A stretch of DNA of 64,000 nucleotides from Paenibacillus sp. URB8-2. GTDB lineage: Bacteria > Bacillota > Bacilli > Paenibacillales > Paenibacillaceae. How positions within the stretch are numbered: the first letter of the stretch is position 1; every line of letters starts with the position of its first letter. The stretch lies in the NCBI RefSeq assembly GCF_013393385.1, contig NZ_AP023239.1, forward strand, positions 2,542,001 to 2,606,000, read 5' to 3'. The translations under genes and the position numbers were made by a program. The notes below the pieces were generated by a model. The model saw only the letters and a list, made by a program, of their open reading frames with translations, ran no database searches and was not told the DNA's origin. Shown here in pieces: positions 1 through 8,112 of the stretch.

Positions 1-567
1 AAGGATGAATTGTGGACTGCCGGAGCAGCCCTTGTTCGCATAACCGATACCTTCATCGAGTTCATTCAGGTCGGCGATTGTATGATCTATGCGATCTATG
101 AGGATGGGTCAATCCGGCCGATCACCCGCGATCATGTAGCTGCGATCGACCATGAGTCGAAGCGGATATGGGTCGATGGCATTGAGTCGGGAGTGCGTTC
201 CAAAGATCAATTATGGGAGTCGGTCAAGCCCGTAATTGCGGCTAACAAGCAGAAAATGAACACGGCCGAAGGGTACTCCGTCCTTAACGGAATGGCTGAG
301 GCGGAGCAGTTCTTCGAATATGGGAGAATCAACCGGATCAGGCTGCAAAGCCTGCTGCTGGTGTCGGACGGCCTGTTCTATCCGGATGAGGGCGAAACCG
401 CCGAGGAAGATGCGGTAAAGTCGCTGGTCCGTAAGGTCTCGCAGACAGGTCTTAGCCGTTATGCGGAATGGCTGCTGCAATTAGAGCGGGAAGATGCTGA
501 ATGTATTCGCTACCCCCGGTTTAAAGTATCGGATGACAAGACAGGCATTTATATCCGATTAAAATAA
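1..567 (+). CDS. PP2C-family serine/threonine phosphatase-like protein, C-terminal part (5' end outside window)
   Basis: The frame is open from the first base of the window, so the true start lies upstream. The visible 188 codons read like the core and C-terminal half of a PP2C-type phosphatase: IEFIQVGDCMIYAIYEDG resembles the VGDSR-type strand that supplies a metal-binding Asp, followed by a 'RDH' segment, and later LLLVSDGLFYPDEGE matches the conserved SDGL..-type metal site. Such proteins dephosphorylate Ser/Thr residues using two Mn/Mg ions. The N-terminal metal-binding motif cannot be seen. A hairpin terminator follows, so the gene ends its transcript. Family assignment is fairly safe; substrate unknown. 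Confidence 0.65.
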   Translation, partial: KDELWTAGAALVRITDTFIEFIQVGDCMIYAIYEDGSIRPITRDHVAAIDHESKRIWVDGIESGVRSKDQLWESVKPVIAANKQKMNTAEGYSVLNGMAEAEQFFEYGRINRIRLQSLLLVSDGLFYPDEGETAEEDAVKSLVRKVSQTGLSRYAEWLLQLEREDAECIRYPRFKVSDDKTGIYIRLK

Positions 568-602
568 AAGATGAGGTCCGCGGCACACAGCCAATTTAAC
601 CA

Positions 603-628
603 AGCCCCGCTTTGTGGGGCTAATTTTG
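603..628 (+). terminator. Rho-independent terminator after the phosphatase gene
   Basis: AGCCCCGC and GTGGGGCT arms with a short TTT loop are followed by a T-rich stretch. It lies 35 bases after the phosphatase stop codon and before the next gene's ribosome site. Confidence 0.7.
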
Positions 629-717
629 TGCGCATATTCCCGTCTCCAGGATGGCATACTATGCCCGATTTCAGGAATCGGATATTCCATCGGACAGGGA
701 AGGCGGGAACAATTATC

Positions 718-1299
718 ATGTCGGGATTGTTGACTTGGAGCCGGGAGGCGGCGCATAGTGTGCCGGGAGAATATTTTTATTATTTTATCGTCTACTCGAT
801 ATTGGGCTGGTTTATAGAGGGTATGTATAATTGGTACAGCAGCGGGACGTTCCGCAAAGAGGGGCTTATGAAAGGGCCGTATAAACCTATGTACGGTTTC
901 GCTCCTCTGCTGCTGCTGGCTTTAGGCGTTACAGCCATGCCGCTGCCGTTGTTTCTAGCCGCCACATTTGTCGTACCGTCGGCAGTGGAATATGCCACCG
1001 GGGCATTGCTGAAGCTCCTGTTCCGCCGCCGGTGGTGGGATTACTCGGGCCAAGCGTATCAGCTCGGCGGGCATATTTGTCTGCAGTTCTCTCTGTACTG
1101 GTGGGGATTGTCGGTTGTATGCCTCGTTGCCGTTCACCCGCTGATGACCCAGCTGTATTCGCTTACGGCGGATATCTGGAGTGTGCTGCTCCCCATGACT
1201 GTCCTTGGCTTCGCCGCCGATCTCGCCTTGACTTTCCGTATCCGCCGCAGGGAGGCGGGGCTGCCGGAGCTTGGTGACGGGAACGGCGGAGCTTTGTGA
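718..1299 (+). CDS. CmpB-like putative ABC-transporter type IV membrane protein
   Basis: This 193-residue polytopic membrane protein carries the signature of the CmpB family (putative ABC transporter permease, PF06541): an N-terminal helix ending in YSILGWFIEGMY, then KGPYKPMYGF, then helix VEYATGALLKLLF followed by WWDYSG. About five membrane segments are visible. The frame is open back to 571, but that upstream part contains the preceding terminator, so the ATG at 718 with a GGCGGGAA-like ribosome site is preferred. No ATPase gene is adjacent, so a transport role is unproven; the family has no well-defined function. Confidence 0.7.
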   Translation: MSGLLTWSREAAHSVPGEYFYYFIVYSILGWFIEGMYNWYSSGTFRKEGLMKGPYKPMYGFAPLLLLALGVTAMPLPLFLAATFVVPSAVEYATGALLKLLFRRRWWDYSGQAYQLGGHICLQFSLYWWGLSVVCLVAVHPLMTQLYSLTADIWSVLLPMTVLGFAADLALTFRIRRREAGLPELGDGNGGAL

Positions 1300-1373
1300 C
1301 ATCTGAATTGCAAGAGCTGTCCGGATGTCCGAGATGATGACCGGAATGCAAGAGCTGCCGTTGAAAAAGACAG

Positions 1374-1412
1374 GACAGGCGGTCCCTTTAGCGGGCCGCC
1401 TGTCATTTTTTT
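1374..1412 (+). terminator. Rho-independent terminator after the CmpB-like gene
   Basis: A long stem formed by GACAGGCGG..C and G..CCGCCTGTC with a CTTTAG loop is followed directly by ATTTTTTT. It separates the CmpB-like gene from amj. Confidence 0.8.
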
Positions 1413-1524
1413 GCCGAAGACTTGCCGCCGGCGGTGTGCTAGAATGGGATGGATGATATACCCAGTCATGGGAATGCTCCGCATACAGCCTTGAAGATAG
1501 GGCGGAGCCTGGGAGGAAACCGGA

Positions 1525-2319
1525 ATGGCCGGAAATCTGCTTGTCGTCTTTCTTCTTACAATGGTTATACATACCGCCGAAACGTTGTCGTATTCCGTCC
1601 GGTACGCCGGGGTCAGGCTGAACAAAATCGCGATCGCGCTGTCTCTGACCGGCATCATAGTACTGGTATCCCGAACCGCCAATCTGATTCAGGCTCCGCT
1701 GACAGCCAAGTTTGTGGATGTGGCGAGAACCGATTCAAGCTTTCCCATGGAGAATTATTTAAGGATTATCCTGCTGGGCGGCTCGCTGGGAACGCTGATT
1801 GCAATCGGACTGTTTCCCACATTTATCGGACTGTTCGAGCGCATCATCTCCAAGCTGGAGATCCAGGGATCGATTCCGAAGCTGCTGGCCAGCGTCACCA
1901 ACGGACAATTGAAAAATACCCGCAAATATATCAGACGGCCGAAAATCGGGCTGTACTATTTCCGGTACCTGGATGTTCCGAAACGGCTGATCGTGCTGAA
2001 TATTTTCGTCACGGCTTTTTATACGGTGGGCGTAATGTCGTCGCTGTTCGCGGCCCATCTCGTTCCGAAGTACAGCATGACCGCTTCCCAGGCCTCGGGG
2101 ATTATTAACGGGCTGGCGACGATTCTGCTGACGATCTTCATCGACCCGCAGCTTGGGCTGATTACCGACAAGGCGACAGCCAGCCCGGAACACCGCAGCC
2201 GGCTCGGCAAGGTATACGTGCTGCTCATGGGCTCCCGGTTTCTGGGCACGCTGCTCGGGCAGCTTGTTCTCGAACCTGCCGCCTATCTGATCAGTTGGGT
2301 CGTCAGGCTCATGGTGTGA
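1525..2319 (+). CDS. amj: Lipid II flippase Amj family protein (DUF2837)
   Basis: The 264-residue protein has 6-8 hydrophobic segments and matches the length and N-terminal pattern of the Bacillus subtilis Amj (YdaH) family: VFLLTMVIHTAETLSYSVRYAGVR, then IALSL, then RTANLIQAPLT. Amj is an alternative lipid II flippase that can replace MurJ by moving the undecaprenyl-linked peptidoglycan precursor across the membrane. The ribosome site GGGAGGAAAC precedes the ATG at 1525. No cell-wall gene is adjacent except the signal peptidase a little downstream. Family identity is well supported by motif recall; flippase activity is inferred. Confidence 0.75.
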   Translation: MAGNLLVVFLLTMVIHTAETLSYSVRYAGVRLNKIAIALSLTGIIVLVSRTANLIQAPLTAKFVDVARTDSSFPMENYLRIILLGGSLGTLIAIGLFPTFIGLFERIISKLEIQGSIPKLLASVTNGQLKNTRKYIRRPKIGLYYFRYLDVPKRLIVLNIFVTAFYTVGVMSSLFAAHLVPKYSMTASQASGIINGLATILLTIFIDPQLGLITDKATASPEHRSRLGKVYVLLMGSRFLGTLLGQLVLEPAAYLISWVVRLMV

Positions 2320-2353
2320 AGAGGCGGATAAAGCAAGATAAGGAGAGGTTCCA

Positions 2354-3211
2354 TTGAATCAATCGGAGAACCGGAACGCGGACGCGGTCGCCATCGTCAC
2401 GGGGGCATCCAGCGGCTTCGGGCTGCTCACGGCGGTAAAGCTGGCGGAGCAGGGCTTCAGGGTCATCGCGGCTATGCGCAAGCCATCGAGGAAGGAAGAG
2501 CTGGAGCGGCGGGCGGAGCGCTCCGGCATCCTGGACCGTGTGCAGGTGATGCGTATGGATGTGACCGACCCCACCGGAATCGAGGAGACCGTGAATGCGG
2601 TTTTGGCTGCTTACGGCAGAATCGACGTCCTGGTCAATAATGCCGGCTATGCAGTGGGCGGCTTTGTGGAGGAGGTGCCGATGGAGGATTGGCGCCGCCA
2701 GCTGGAGACGAATTTTTTCGGTCTGGTCGCGGTGACGAAAGCCGTTCTTCCGCATATGCGGGAACGCCGGGCAGGCCTCATCGTCAACATCGGCAGCGTC
2801 AGCGGACTAGCCGCTTTTCCCGGTTACGCGCCTTACGCGGCTTCCAAATTCGCGGTCGAGGGCTTCAGCGAGAGCCTGCGGCATGAAATGTCGCCGCTGG
2901 GGGTGAAGGTCGTCATACTGGAGCCGGGAGCGTACCGCACCGCCATTTGGAACAAGGGCCTGTCGCAGATCGCCGCAACCGGGGACTCTACTTACAAAGC
3001 GCGTCTGGATGCGGTACTGCGGTATTCACGCAAAGCTGCGGACACGGCGCCCGATCCGCAGGAAGTTGCCGACCTGATCGGCCGCATTGTGCGCCTGCGA
3101 TCACCCCGGCTGCGCTATACACTTGGAAGGGGCTCGCGGCTGCTGATCCGGGGCAGGGCGCTTCTGCCGTGGAGCTGGTTTGAGCGAATCGTGGCCCGGG
3201 CGCTCCGCTGA
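2354..3211 (+). CDS. Short-chain dehydrogenase/reductase (SDR) family oxidoreductase
   Basis: This classical SDR of about 285 residues has the N-terminal nucleotide-binding motif TGASSGFG, the NNAG structural motif (LVNNAGYAVGG), the active-site Ser in NIGSVSG and the catalytic YxxxK in YAPYAASKFA. It would reduce or oxidise a carbonyl/alcohol substrate with NAD(P)H; the substrate cannot be told. The C-terminal extension of about 100 residues is basic and somewhat hydrophobic, as in retinol-dehydrogenase-like or 17-beta-HSD-like SDRs. Start is a TTG preceded by AAGGAGAGG. It lies 34 bases after amj and may be cotranscribed with it. Confidence 0.85.
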   Translation: MNQSENRNADAVAIVTGASSGFGLLTAVKLAEQGFRVIAAMRKPSRKEELERRAERSGILDRVQVMRMDVTDPTGIEETVNAVLAAYGRIDVLVNNAGYAVGGFVEEVPMEDWRRQLETNFFGLVAVTKAVLPHMRERRAGLIVNIGSVSGLAAFPGYAPYAASKFAVEGFSESLRHEMSPLGVKVVILEPGAYRTAIWNKGLSQIAATGDSTYKARLDAVLRYSRKAADTAPDPQEVADLIGRIVRLRSPRLRYTLGRGSRLLIRGRALLPWSWFERIVARALR

Positions 3212-3285
3212 GCGCGTTATTTGAATTTTTCCGCTTAGTGGTCTATTGTAAAGCTTAGGTATATAACATGGATTGGAGGCGACCG

Positions 3286-3699
3286 ATGCCTGAGTTTATG
3301 GAGGTTCAGCTTTGTTTCGACGAAGCGGGACGTGAAATTGAAATTCTCGAGGTGACTCGCATCGGCGAGAACGAATACCGGATTGAAGAGACGCCCGTGT
3401 TTAGGCCGGACCTGTCTCTGGGAGATATTATTAAAGTGAAAGAAGAGCGCGGCGTCTGCTACTATGTGGAAACCATACGGAAGTCGGATTACCGGAAAGT
3501 GGTCAGGTTGCTCAGCCGGGAAGCCGCCCGTTCGCTGGAGCTTGCCGCATTCAGGGAACGTGTGCTGAACCGGAACGGAAAATGGGAAACCGTCTTTGGC
3601 GGTCTGCTCATCGTTCACATTCCACGGGAAGCGGATAAGACCCTGGAGACCGAACTTGAAGCTATAGCGCGTACATACGGAATTGATGGAGGGAAATGA
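3286..3699 (+). CDS. Small conserved hypothetical protein (possibly DUF4265-like)
   Basis: The product has 137 residues, is acidic and mostly beta-rich with no signal peptide or membrane segment. The layout (an EILEVTRIGENEYRIEETPVF strand set, then LSLGDIIKVKEERGVCYYVETIRKS) resembles DUF4265-type proteins, but I am not certain. The ATG at 3286 has TGGAGG eight bases upstream, better placed than the earlier in-frame ATG at 3268. The stop codon overlaps the ribosome-site region of the signal peptidase gene, indicating translational coupling. No function can be assigned. Confidence 0.6.
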   Translation: MPEFMEVQLCFDEAGREIEILEVTRIGENEYRIEETPVFRPDLSLGDIIKVKEERGVCYYVETIRKSDYRKVVRLLSREAARSLELAAFRERVLNRNGKWETVFGGLLIVHIPREADKTLETELEAIARTYGIDGGK

Positions 3700-3700
3700 A

Positions 3701-4213
3701 TTGAACAAATTCGCCAAACTGATTAAAGATTGGGTGCCTACGCTGCTGATTGCCGTTGTCCTTTCTTTGCTTGTCCGCAGCTATGTAGCCGAAGCGATGA
3801 GCGTTCCGACCGAGTCGATGGTTCCGACCATCCAGGTGGGAGACCGTCTGATTGTGGACAAAATGCTGTGGGCCACCTCGCTGAAGCATGGGGACATCGT
3901 CGTGTTCCATCCTCCCATCGCCGGCGAGACGAAGCTGTATGTCAAACGGCTGATCGGACTCCCCGGAGATGTCGTGCAGATCAAGGACGGCGCGCTGTAC
4001 CGCAACGGGGTTAAGGCTGACGAATCATACCTTAAAGTAGAGATGGATTACTCCTTCGGACCGGTTACGGTTCCCGACGATCACTATTTTTTCCTGGGAG
4101 ACAACCGGAATATCAGCTTCGACGCGCATTTATGGGACACGCCCTTTGTCTCGAAGGATAAGCTGATCGGCAAAGTTGTGCTGGAGATTCCCGTTCACAA
4201 ACTGCTGCGTTGA
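3701..4213 (+). CDS. lepB: Type I signal peptidase
   Basis: This is a 170-residue Gram-positive-type signal peptidase I. It has one N-terminal membrane anchor (VPTLLIAVVLSLLVRSYV), the catalytic Ser about residue 39 in PTESMVPT, the catalytic Lys about residue 82 in YVKRLIGLPGD, and box E GDNRN followed by a slightly unusual SFDAHLWDTPFV instead of the common SxDSRxWG. It cleaves signal peptides from exported preproteins on the outer face of the membrane. The start is the TTG at 3701: GGAGGG lies seven bases before it and the upstream gene's TGA ends two bases earlier. Confidence 0.9.
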   Translation: MNKFAKLIKDWVPTLLIAVVLSLLVRSYVAEAMSVPTESMVPTIQVGDRLIVDKMLWATSLKHGDIVVFHPPIAGETKLYVKRLIGLPGDVVQIKDGALYRNGVKADESYLKVEMDYSFGPVTVPDDHYFFLGDNRNISFDAHLWDTPFVSKDKLIGKVVLEIPVHKLLR

Positions 4214-4227
4214 CCTGATGGAAGTAC

Positions 4228-4575
4228 GCATTTACAATGAGAACAAGAAACAAAGTGCAAAATGAATCAACGAAGACGAAGGGTAAGTAGACGTATGACA
4301 GGAATTTGCAGAGAGCCGGCGGTAGCTGCGAGCCGGTGTTCCGCATACGATCGAATGGCCTTCCGAGTTGCTGTCCCGAGCCCGGCCTGCCGGTCGTAGG
4401 GATATGCCGGGTTTCCCGCCGTTATCAGAGGGAACGGTATCGAAGAGGCGTGATCCGCCGATTCCGCACCGTCCAACGAGGACCGACGATTCCGCGCAGC
4501 CATGCCGGGAAGACGGTCGATTTAAGGTGGCACAACGAGCAGTCTCGTCCTTATAAGGACGGGGCTTTTTTTGCT
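4228..4575 (+). ncRNA. T-box leader (tRNA-Trp-sensing) upstream of trpS
   Basis: The 460-base gap before trpS carries T-box features: a stem I opening around GAAGGGTAAGTAGACG, the AGAGAG..GCGAGCC apical part at 4309-4335, a UGG triplet at 4356-4358 placed as the specifier codon, a degenerate T-box AAGGTGGCAC at 4526-4535, and a terminator CGTCCTTATAAGGACGGGGCTTTTTTT at 4547-4572. The UGGC in the T-box bulge would pair with an acceptor end GCCA, i.e. discriminator G as in tRNA-Trp. Uncharged tRNA-Trp should stabilise the antiterminator and let trpS be transcribed. The 5' end is approximate. Confidence 0.85.
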
Positions 4576-4612
4576 GATAAGAAGTTTGCTGGGAAAATTT
4601 CGAAAGGGGGTG

Positions 4613-4756
4613 ATGGCCTTGGATGGCGGCTGGTGGCGATGGCGAAGGTTGACAATATACAGAAAAAGGAGAATGAAAAATGAATCAAGAGAGAGTATTA
4701 ACCGGGGACCGCGTGACCGGAAAGCTGCATCTGGGCCATTACGCAGGAACCCTTAA
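4613..4756 (+). CDS. Candidate Trp-rich leader ORF overlapping trpS
   Basis: Between the T-box terminator and trpS an ATG preceded by AAAGGGGG opens a 47-codon frame starting MALDGGWWRWRR. Its three TGG codons lie at 4631, 4634 and 4640. The frame continues over the trpS ribosome site (about 4665-4672) and start codon. This arrangement would let ribosomes reading the leader mask the trpS site when charged tRNA-Trp is plentiful and stall upstream of it when it is scarce. The distance between the purine tract and the ATG is very short, and TGG clusters can arise by chance in G-rich sequence, so this is a candidate only. Confidence 0.35.
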   Translation: MALDGGWWRWRRLTIYRKRRMKNESRESINRGPRDRKAASGPLRRNP

Positions 4757-5693
4757 GAACCGGGTAGAGCTTCAGCACCGGTACGACACTTTTATTATGC
4801 TGGCCGATGTTCAGGCGCTGACTACCCATTTTCATCAGCCCGGGCTGATTCGTACGCATTTGCGGGAGATCGCTCTGGACTATTTGGCGGCGGGGATCGA
4901 CCCCGGGCGGGCGACCATCTTCATCCAGTCGATGATTCCGGAAATCGCCGAGCTGACCCAGTTCTATTCCATGTTCGTTACCGTGAACAGTCTGCGCCAT
5001 AACCCGACCATCAAATCGGAAGCGCAAAGCGGCGGGGGAGATGAGATGTACTACGGATTCCTCGGTTATCCCGTCAGCCAGGCGGCGGATATTACGTTCT
5101 GCAAGGCGACGATCATTCCGGTGGGAGAGGACCAGCTGCCCCTTATCGAATTAACTCGCAAAGTCGTCCGCCGGTTTAATGAACTGTACCGGCCCGTGTT
5201 GACACTGCCACGGGCGCTTGTCGGCGATACCCCGCGGCTGGTGGGAACGGATGGAAGCGCCAAGATGAGCAAGAGCCTCGGCAACGCGATTCTTCTCGAC
5301 TCCTCGCGGGAGGAACTTGAACTGAAGATGCGCAAAGCGGTGACTGACCCCTCCCGCGTACGCAAGGGCGACCCGGGGCATCCGGACATCTGCCCGGTCT
5401 ATGCGTACCACCGCTGCTTCCGGCCGGAAGGCGCGGAAGAGATCGGCGAGGAATGCCGCAAGGGCGCGATCGGCTGCGCGGAATGCAAACGGCGCGCGGT
5501 GGAAGCCATCGCGCAGCTGCTGGAGCCCATGTCGGAGCGCAGGGCGCATTATGCGGCCCGCCCCCGTGAGGTTGACGATCTGCTGATGAGCGGCACGGAC
5601 CGCGCCCGCGCGATTGCGCGCGAGACGATGCTGGAGGTGCGGGAGGCGATGGGGCTGGACTATTTTGCCGGATCTACCCGGGGACTAAGCTGA
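4680..5693 (+). CDS. trpS: Tryptophanyl-tRNA synthetase
   Basis: Charges tRNA-Trp with tryptophan in the cytoplasm. The 337-residue class I synthetase has the HIGH-type motif HLGH at residues 17-20 within TGDRVTGKLHLGHYAG, the KMSKS loop at about 195-199, and the C-terminal CRKGAIGCAECKR segment. The GDRxTGxLHLGHY opening differs from the SGIQPSG..-type opening of the main Bacillus TrpRS and matches the second type often found as an auxiliary, indolmycin-tolerant enzyme; that subtype reading is inference. AAAGGAGA lies seven bases before the ATG. It is controlled by the T-box upstream and possibly by the Trp-rich ORF. Confidence 0.93.
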   Translation: MNQERVLTGDRVTGKLHLGHYAGTLKNRVELQHRYDTFIMLADVQALTTHFHQPGLIRTHLREIALDYLAAGIDPGRATIFIQSMIPEIAELTQFYSMFVTVNSLRHNPTIKSEAQSGGGDEMYYGFLGYPVSQAADITFCKATIIPVGEDQLPLIELTRKVVRRFNELYRPVLTLPRALVGDTPRLVGTDGSAKMSKSLGNAILLDSSREELELKMRKAVTDPSRVRKGDPGHPDICPVYAYHRCFRPEGAEEIGEECRKGAIGCAECKRRAVEAIAQLLEPMSERRAHYAARPREVDDLLMSGTDRARAIARETMLEVREAMGLDYFAGSTRGLS

Positions 5694-5714
5694 GCTCACA
5701 TCCATGATTTCCGG

Positions 5715-5743
5715 TTGACCTCATGAAGTTCGTGTAGTATGTT
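5715..5743 (+). promoter_or_regulatory. Sigma-A-type promoter for the EamA gene leader
   Basis: TTGACC at 5715-5720 and TATGTT at 5738-5743 are separated by 17 bases. Transcription would begin near 5750 and pass through a short leader ORF and a terminator hairpin before the EamA gene. Confidence 0.55.
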
Positions 5744-5762
5744 GGTAGACGTTGGGTATTTG

Positions 5763-5801
5763 ATGAAAACAATAGAAGAGCGGATTAATCCTGTCTCTTA
5801 A
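5763..5801 (+). CDS. Candidate 12-residue leader peptide MKTIEERINPVS
   Basis: An ATG 20 bases after the predicted transcription start opens a 12-codon frame that ends with TAA at 5799-5801, in the loop of the terminator hairpin; the last codons form the 5' arm. This is the geometry of ribosome-mediated attenuators upstream of antibiotic-inducible genes, where stalling or slowing on the leader prevents the hairpin from forming. The ribosome site is weak (TTGGGTATTTG), so expression is uncertain. Confidence 0.35.
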   Translation: MKTIEERINPVS

Positions 5802-5818
5802 TGAGGCGGGATTTTTTT
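5787..5818 (+). terminator. Leader attenuator hairpin before the EamA gene
   Basis: AATCCTGTCTC (5787-5797) pairs along all 11 positions (three G-T pairs) with GAGGCGGGATT (5803-5813), followed by a T tract. It lies downstream of the predicted promoter and upstream of the gene's own ribosome site, so it is an attenuator rather than the end of trpS alone, though it could also stop trpS readthrough. Confidence 0.65.
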
Positions 5819-5841
5819 ATATAGAAGAGGAGAGTTAGTAC

Positions 5842-6747
5842 ATGAAAATGACAAAATCCATGGCAAATGTCCTGCTGTTGTCCATTTCTTTACTTTGGGG
5901 TTCCGGGTTTGTGGTAACCAAAATAGCGCTGGACGCAAACGCGTCTGCAGGATTCATAAACTTTTTTCGGGGCTTCCTCTTTGTTGTTCTCGTGCTTATT
6001 TTCTTTAATAAAAAGATATTTAAAATGACCTTTAAGGAATTTAAAATCGGTTTGATTGCCGGATTGCTTAATTTTGGCGGATATCTCACGCAAACCATTG
6101 GTGTCAAGTACACCACTCCATCCAATAACGCTTTTATTTCAGCGACATATGTCGTAATTGTCCCTTTCATAGCCTGGGCTATATATCGAAAGCGGCTCCA
6201 AGTAAAAAGCTTTACTTCCATTTTGTTATGTATGCTTGGCATGGGAATACTAACTGGAGTATTAGACCAGGCATTAACTATAAATAAAGGTGATGCATAC
6301 TCTCTTCTTTGTGCGCTGTTTTATGCCGGCTCGATTGTATATCTCAGCTATGGAGCAAGAACAACGGATGTAAGTATTGTGGCCTTTATGCTTGCGGCGG
6401 TACAATCCATCGGCGGATTGGTTTTTTTCCTTTGCGTAGAAACGGAACAGCTTGCGGATATCAATTGGTCGGCTGCCATAATCCCATTGTTGTACATAGG
6501 AATCATGTGTTCATTTGTCGCCCAAACGATTCAAATTTTAGCACAAAAGCATACCTCTGCGACATCTGCCGGACTGATTATGATGCTTGAAGGAGTTTTT
6601 GGGAGTGTCTTTTCAGTTGCTTTTGGTTTTGAGATGTTTACCGATCATCTGTTTTTTGGCGGAATGCTTATTATGCTTTCTCTTATTCTGATGGAAGTTG
6701 ACTTTCAGCATTTGTTCATCAAGATCCGCAGCAGCTCTAAAGGCTGA
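5842..6747 (+). CDS. EamA-family (DMT superfamily) transporter
   Basis: The 301-residue protein has ten hydrophobic segments in two EamA repeats. The first repeat starts LLLSISLLWGSGFVVTKIAL and contains the typical FFRGFL and YTTPSNNAFISATYVV motifs; the second has TSAGLIMMLEGVFGSVFS. These drug/metabolite transporters export small molecules such as amino acids or toxic metabolites; substrate unknown. Base composition is more AT-rich than the flanking genes, which may point to acquisition. GAGGAGAG precedes the ATG. The leader peptide and attenuator suggest inducible expression. Confidence 0.85.
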   Translation: MKMTKSMANVLLLSISLLWGSGFVVTKIALDANASAGFINFFRGFLFVVLVLIFFNKKIFKMTFKEFKIGLIAGLLNFGGYLTQTIGVKYTTPSNNAFISATYVVIVPFIAWAIYRKRLQVKSFTSILLCMLGMGILTGVLDQALTINKGDAYSLLCALFYAGSIVYLSYGARTTDVSIVAFMLAAVQSIGGLVFFLCVETEQLADINWSAAIIPLLYIGIMCSFVAQTIQILAQKHTSATSAGLIMMLEGVFGSVFSVAFGFEMFTDHLFFGGMLIMLSLILMEVDFQHLFIKIRSSSKG

Positions 6748-6879
6748 GTACTATGCCGGTGCGGGGAACTGGACTATTTTGGCAGCCCGATTGCAACATT
6801 TGCCGCTGAATATCCGTCTTCAAGATTGGAGAAGAAAATAATGGAATTGATCCCATTCATGCAGAAGGAGCGACAGACT

Positions 6880-8112
6880 ATGACCACCCCTCTGACTCGC
6901 AAGCTGGCGGCAGGAGTTCTCGCGGGAACGCTGCTCTTATCGGGCATCGCCATAGGTATCCCTAGCCATGCATCGGCTAAAGGTCTTGGACCGGGGCAAG
7001 CCGCCGCAATCGCCGCCGCTTCCAAAACGTTTACGTACAAGAACGCCGTATACACTCTTCGCCTGCCGAACGATTGGAAGCACCGGCTTCAATTCGCCGA
7101 GAAAGACAAGCAAACCCTTGTGTATTACGTTCCGCAGAGCAAATCGCTGCAAAAAGAAGTGCTGTTCACCATCGAGGCGATCGACAGTGCAAAATGGACG
7201 GATGATAAGGAAAGCGGAGTATATACATCGCTCGGCAGCCTGAACGGCAGTGTATACGCGCTGCACAAGTCCGGAGAAACGCCTTATGCCAAGAAGCCGA
7301 ACAGTTCGGATTACCGAATGGCGCGTAAAATTTTGGCCACCCTGAAAAACTCGCTTTCCTTTTCCTTTAATCAAACGCAGCAAGCGGCTCCGTCCATGGC
7401 TCTCGTACTGACCGATGCGAGACAGGCCGCGGAGCTGTATGCCTTCGGACTGCAGCGGCGCAGCGCCTCCATTCAGTATGCGACCTTCTCGGACGCACTG
7501 AAAAAGACGATGTATCCCGTGTTCAAGGAGCTGAACTGGGTTACCGGCGTCTCCAGTCCCTGGATCACCAAATGGGAAGTGACCAAGGACACGGCAATCG
7601 GCAGCAGCAAGGAGCAGATCGAGCTGAGACTGGATACGGCGACTTCCACTGGTTCCGAGCCTTCGGTGCAGCTCACGCTTTTCCTTGAAAAAGAGAACGG
7701 AAGCTGGGTCATCGCAGCGCTGTCCTCCGACCGTGAACTGCCGAGAAGTGGCGTTCCCGTCAAAAAAGACGGCGTTCCCGCATTTGGTTCCGCCGATGCC
7801 GTAAGCCTGGCAGCCAAAGCGGCGGCCCATTACTGGCATATCCTGAGCGGCGGCAAAGTGGTGAAGGAAGGAGAGATCCGGGAATTTTCCATTCCGGGCA
7901 AGGGCGACCATTACCGGTGGCTGGGTGAGGATCTCTCCACCAAAGAGAAGCTGTTCGCTTATCTGAAGGAGGTCTACACGCCGGAGAAAGTCCAGCAGTA
8001 CTGGAACAGCCAGACGCAAAGCGGCAGTCTCGCCATAGTCGGCGGACGCCTCGCCCAGCCGAATGCCGATGGAGGCAGTCTGCGGGATTGGACCAAGGCG
8101 AAAGCAAGCTAG
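6880..8112 (+). CDS. Secreted IseA-family DL-endopeptidase inhibitor-like protein, cut by an in-frame TAG
   Basis: The ATG at 6880 follows AAGGAG at nine bases and opens a signal peptide (LAAGVLAGTLLLSGIAIG..ASA). About 300 residues of unknown fold are followed by a region that reads like IseA (YoeB), the inhibitor of cell-wall DL-endopeptidases: AAHYWHILSGGK, YRWLGEDLSTKEKLFAYL, then GGRLAQPNADGGSL. The frame ends at TAG 8110-8112, yet the same frame continues without interruption for 46 coherent codons to TAA at 8251-8253. The gene product is therefore a 410-residue truncated form unless the amber codon is read through or is a sequence error. Confidence 0.75.
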   Translation: MTTPLTRKLAAGVLAGTLLLSGIAIGIPSHASAKGLGPGQAAAIAAASKTFTYKNAVYTLRLPNDWKHRLQFAEKDKQTLVYYVPQSKSLQKEVLFTIEAIDSAKWTDDKESGVYTSLGSLNGSVYALHKSGETPYAKKPNSSDYRMARKILATLKNSLSFSFNQTQQAAPSMALVLTDARQAAELYAFGLQRRSASIQYATFSDALKKTMYPVFKELNWVTGVSSPWITKWEVTKDTAIGSSKEQIELRLDTATSTGSEPSVQLTLFLEKENGSWVIAALSSDRELPRSGVPVKKDGVPAFGSADAVSLAAKAAAHYWHILSGGKVVKEGEIREFSIPGKGDHYRWLGEDLSTKEKLFAYLKEVYTPEKVQQYWNSQTQSGSLAIVGGRLAQPNADGGSLRDWTKAKAS

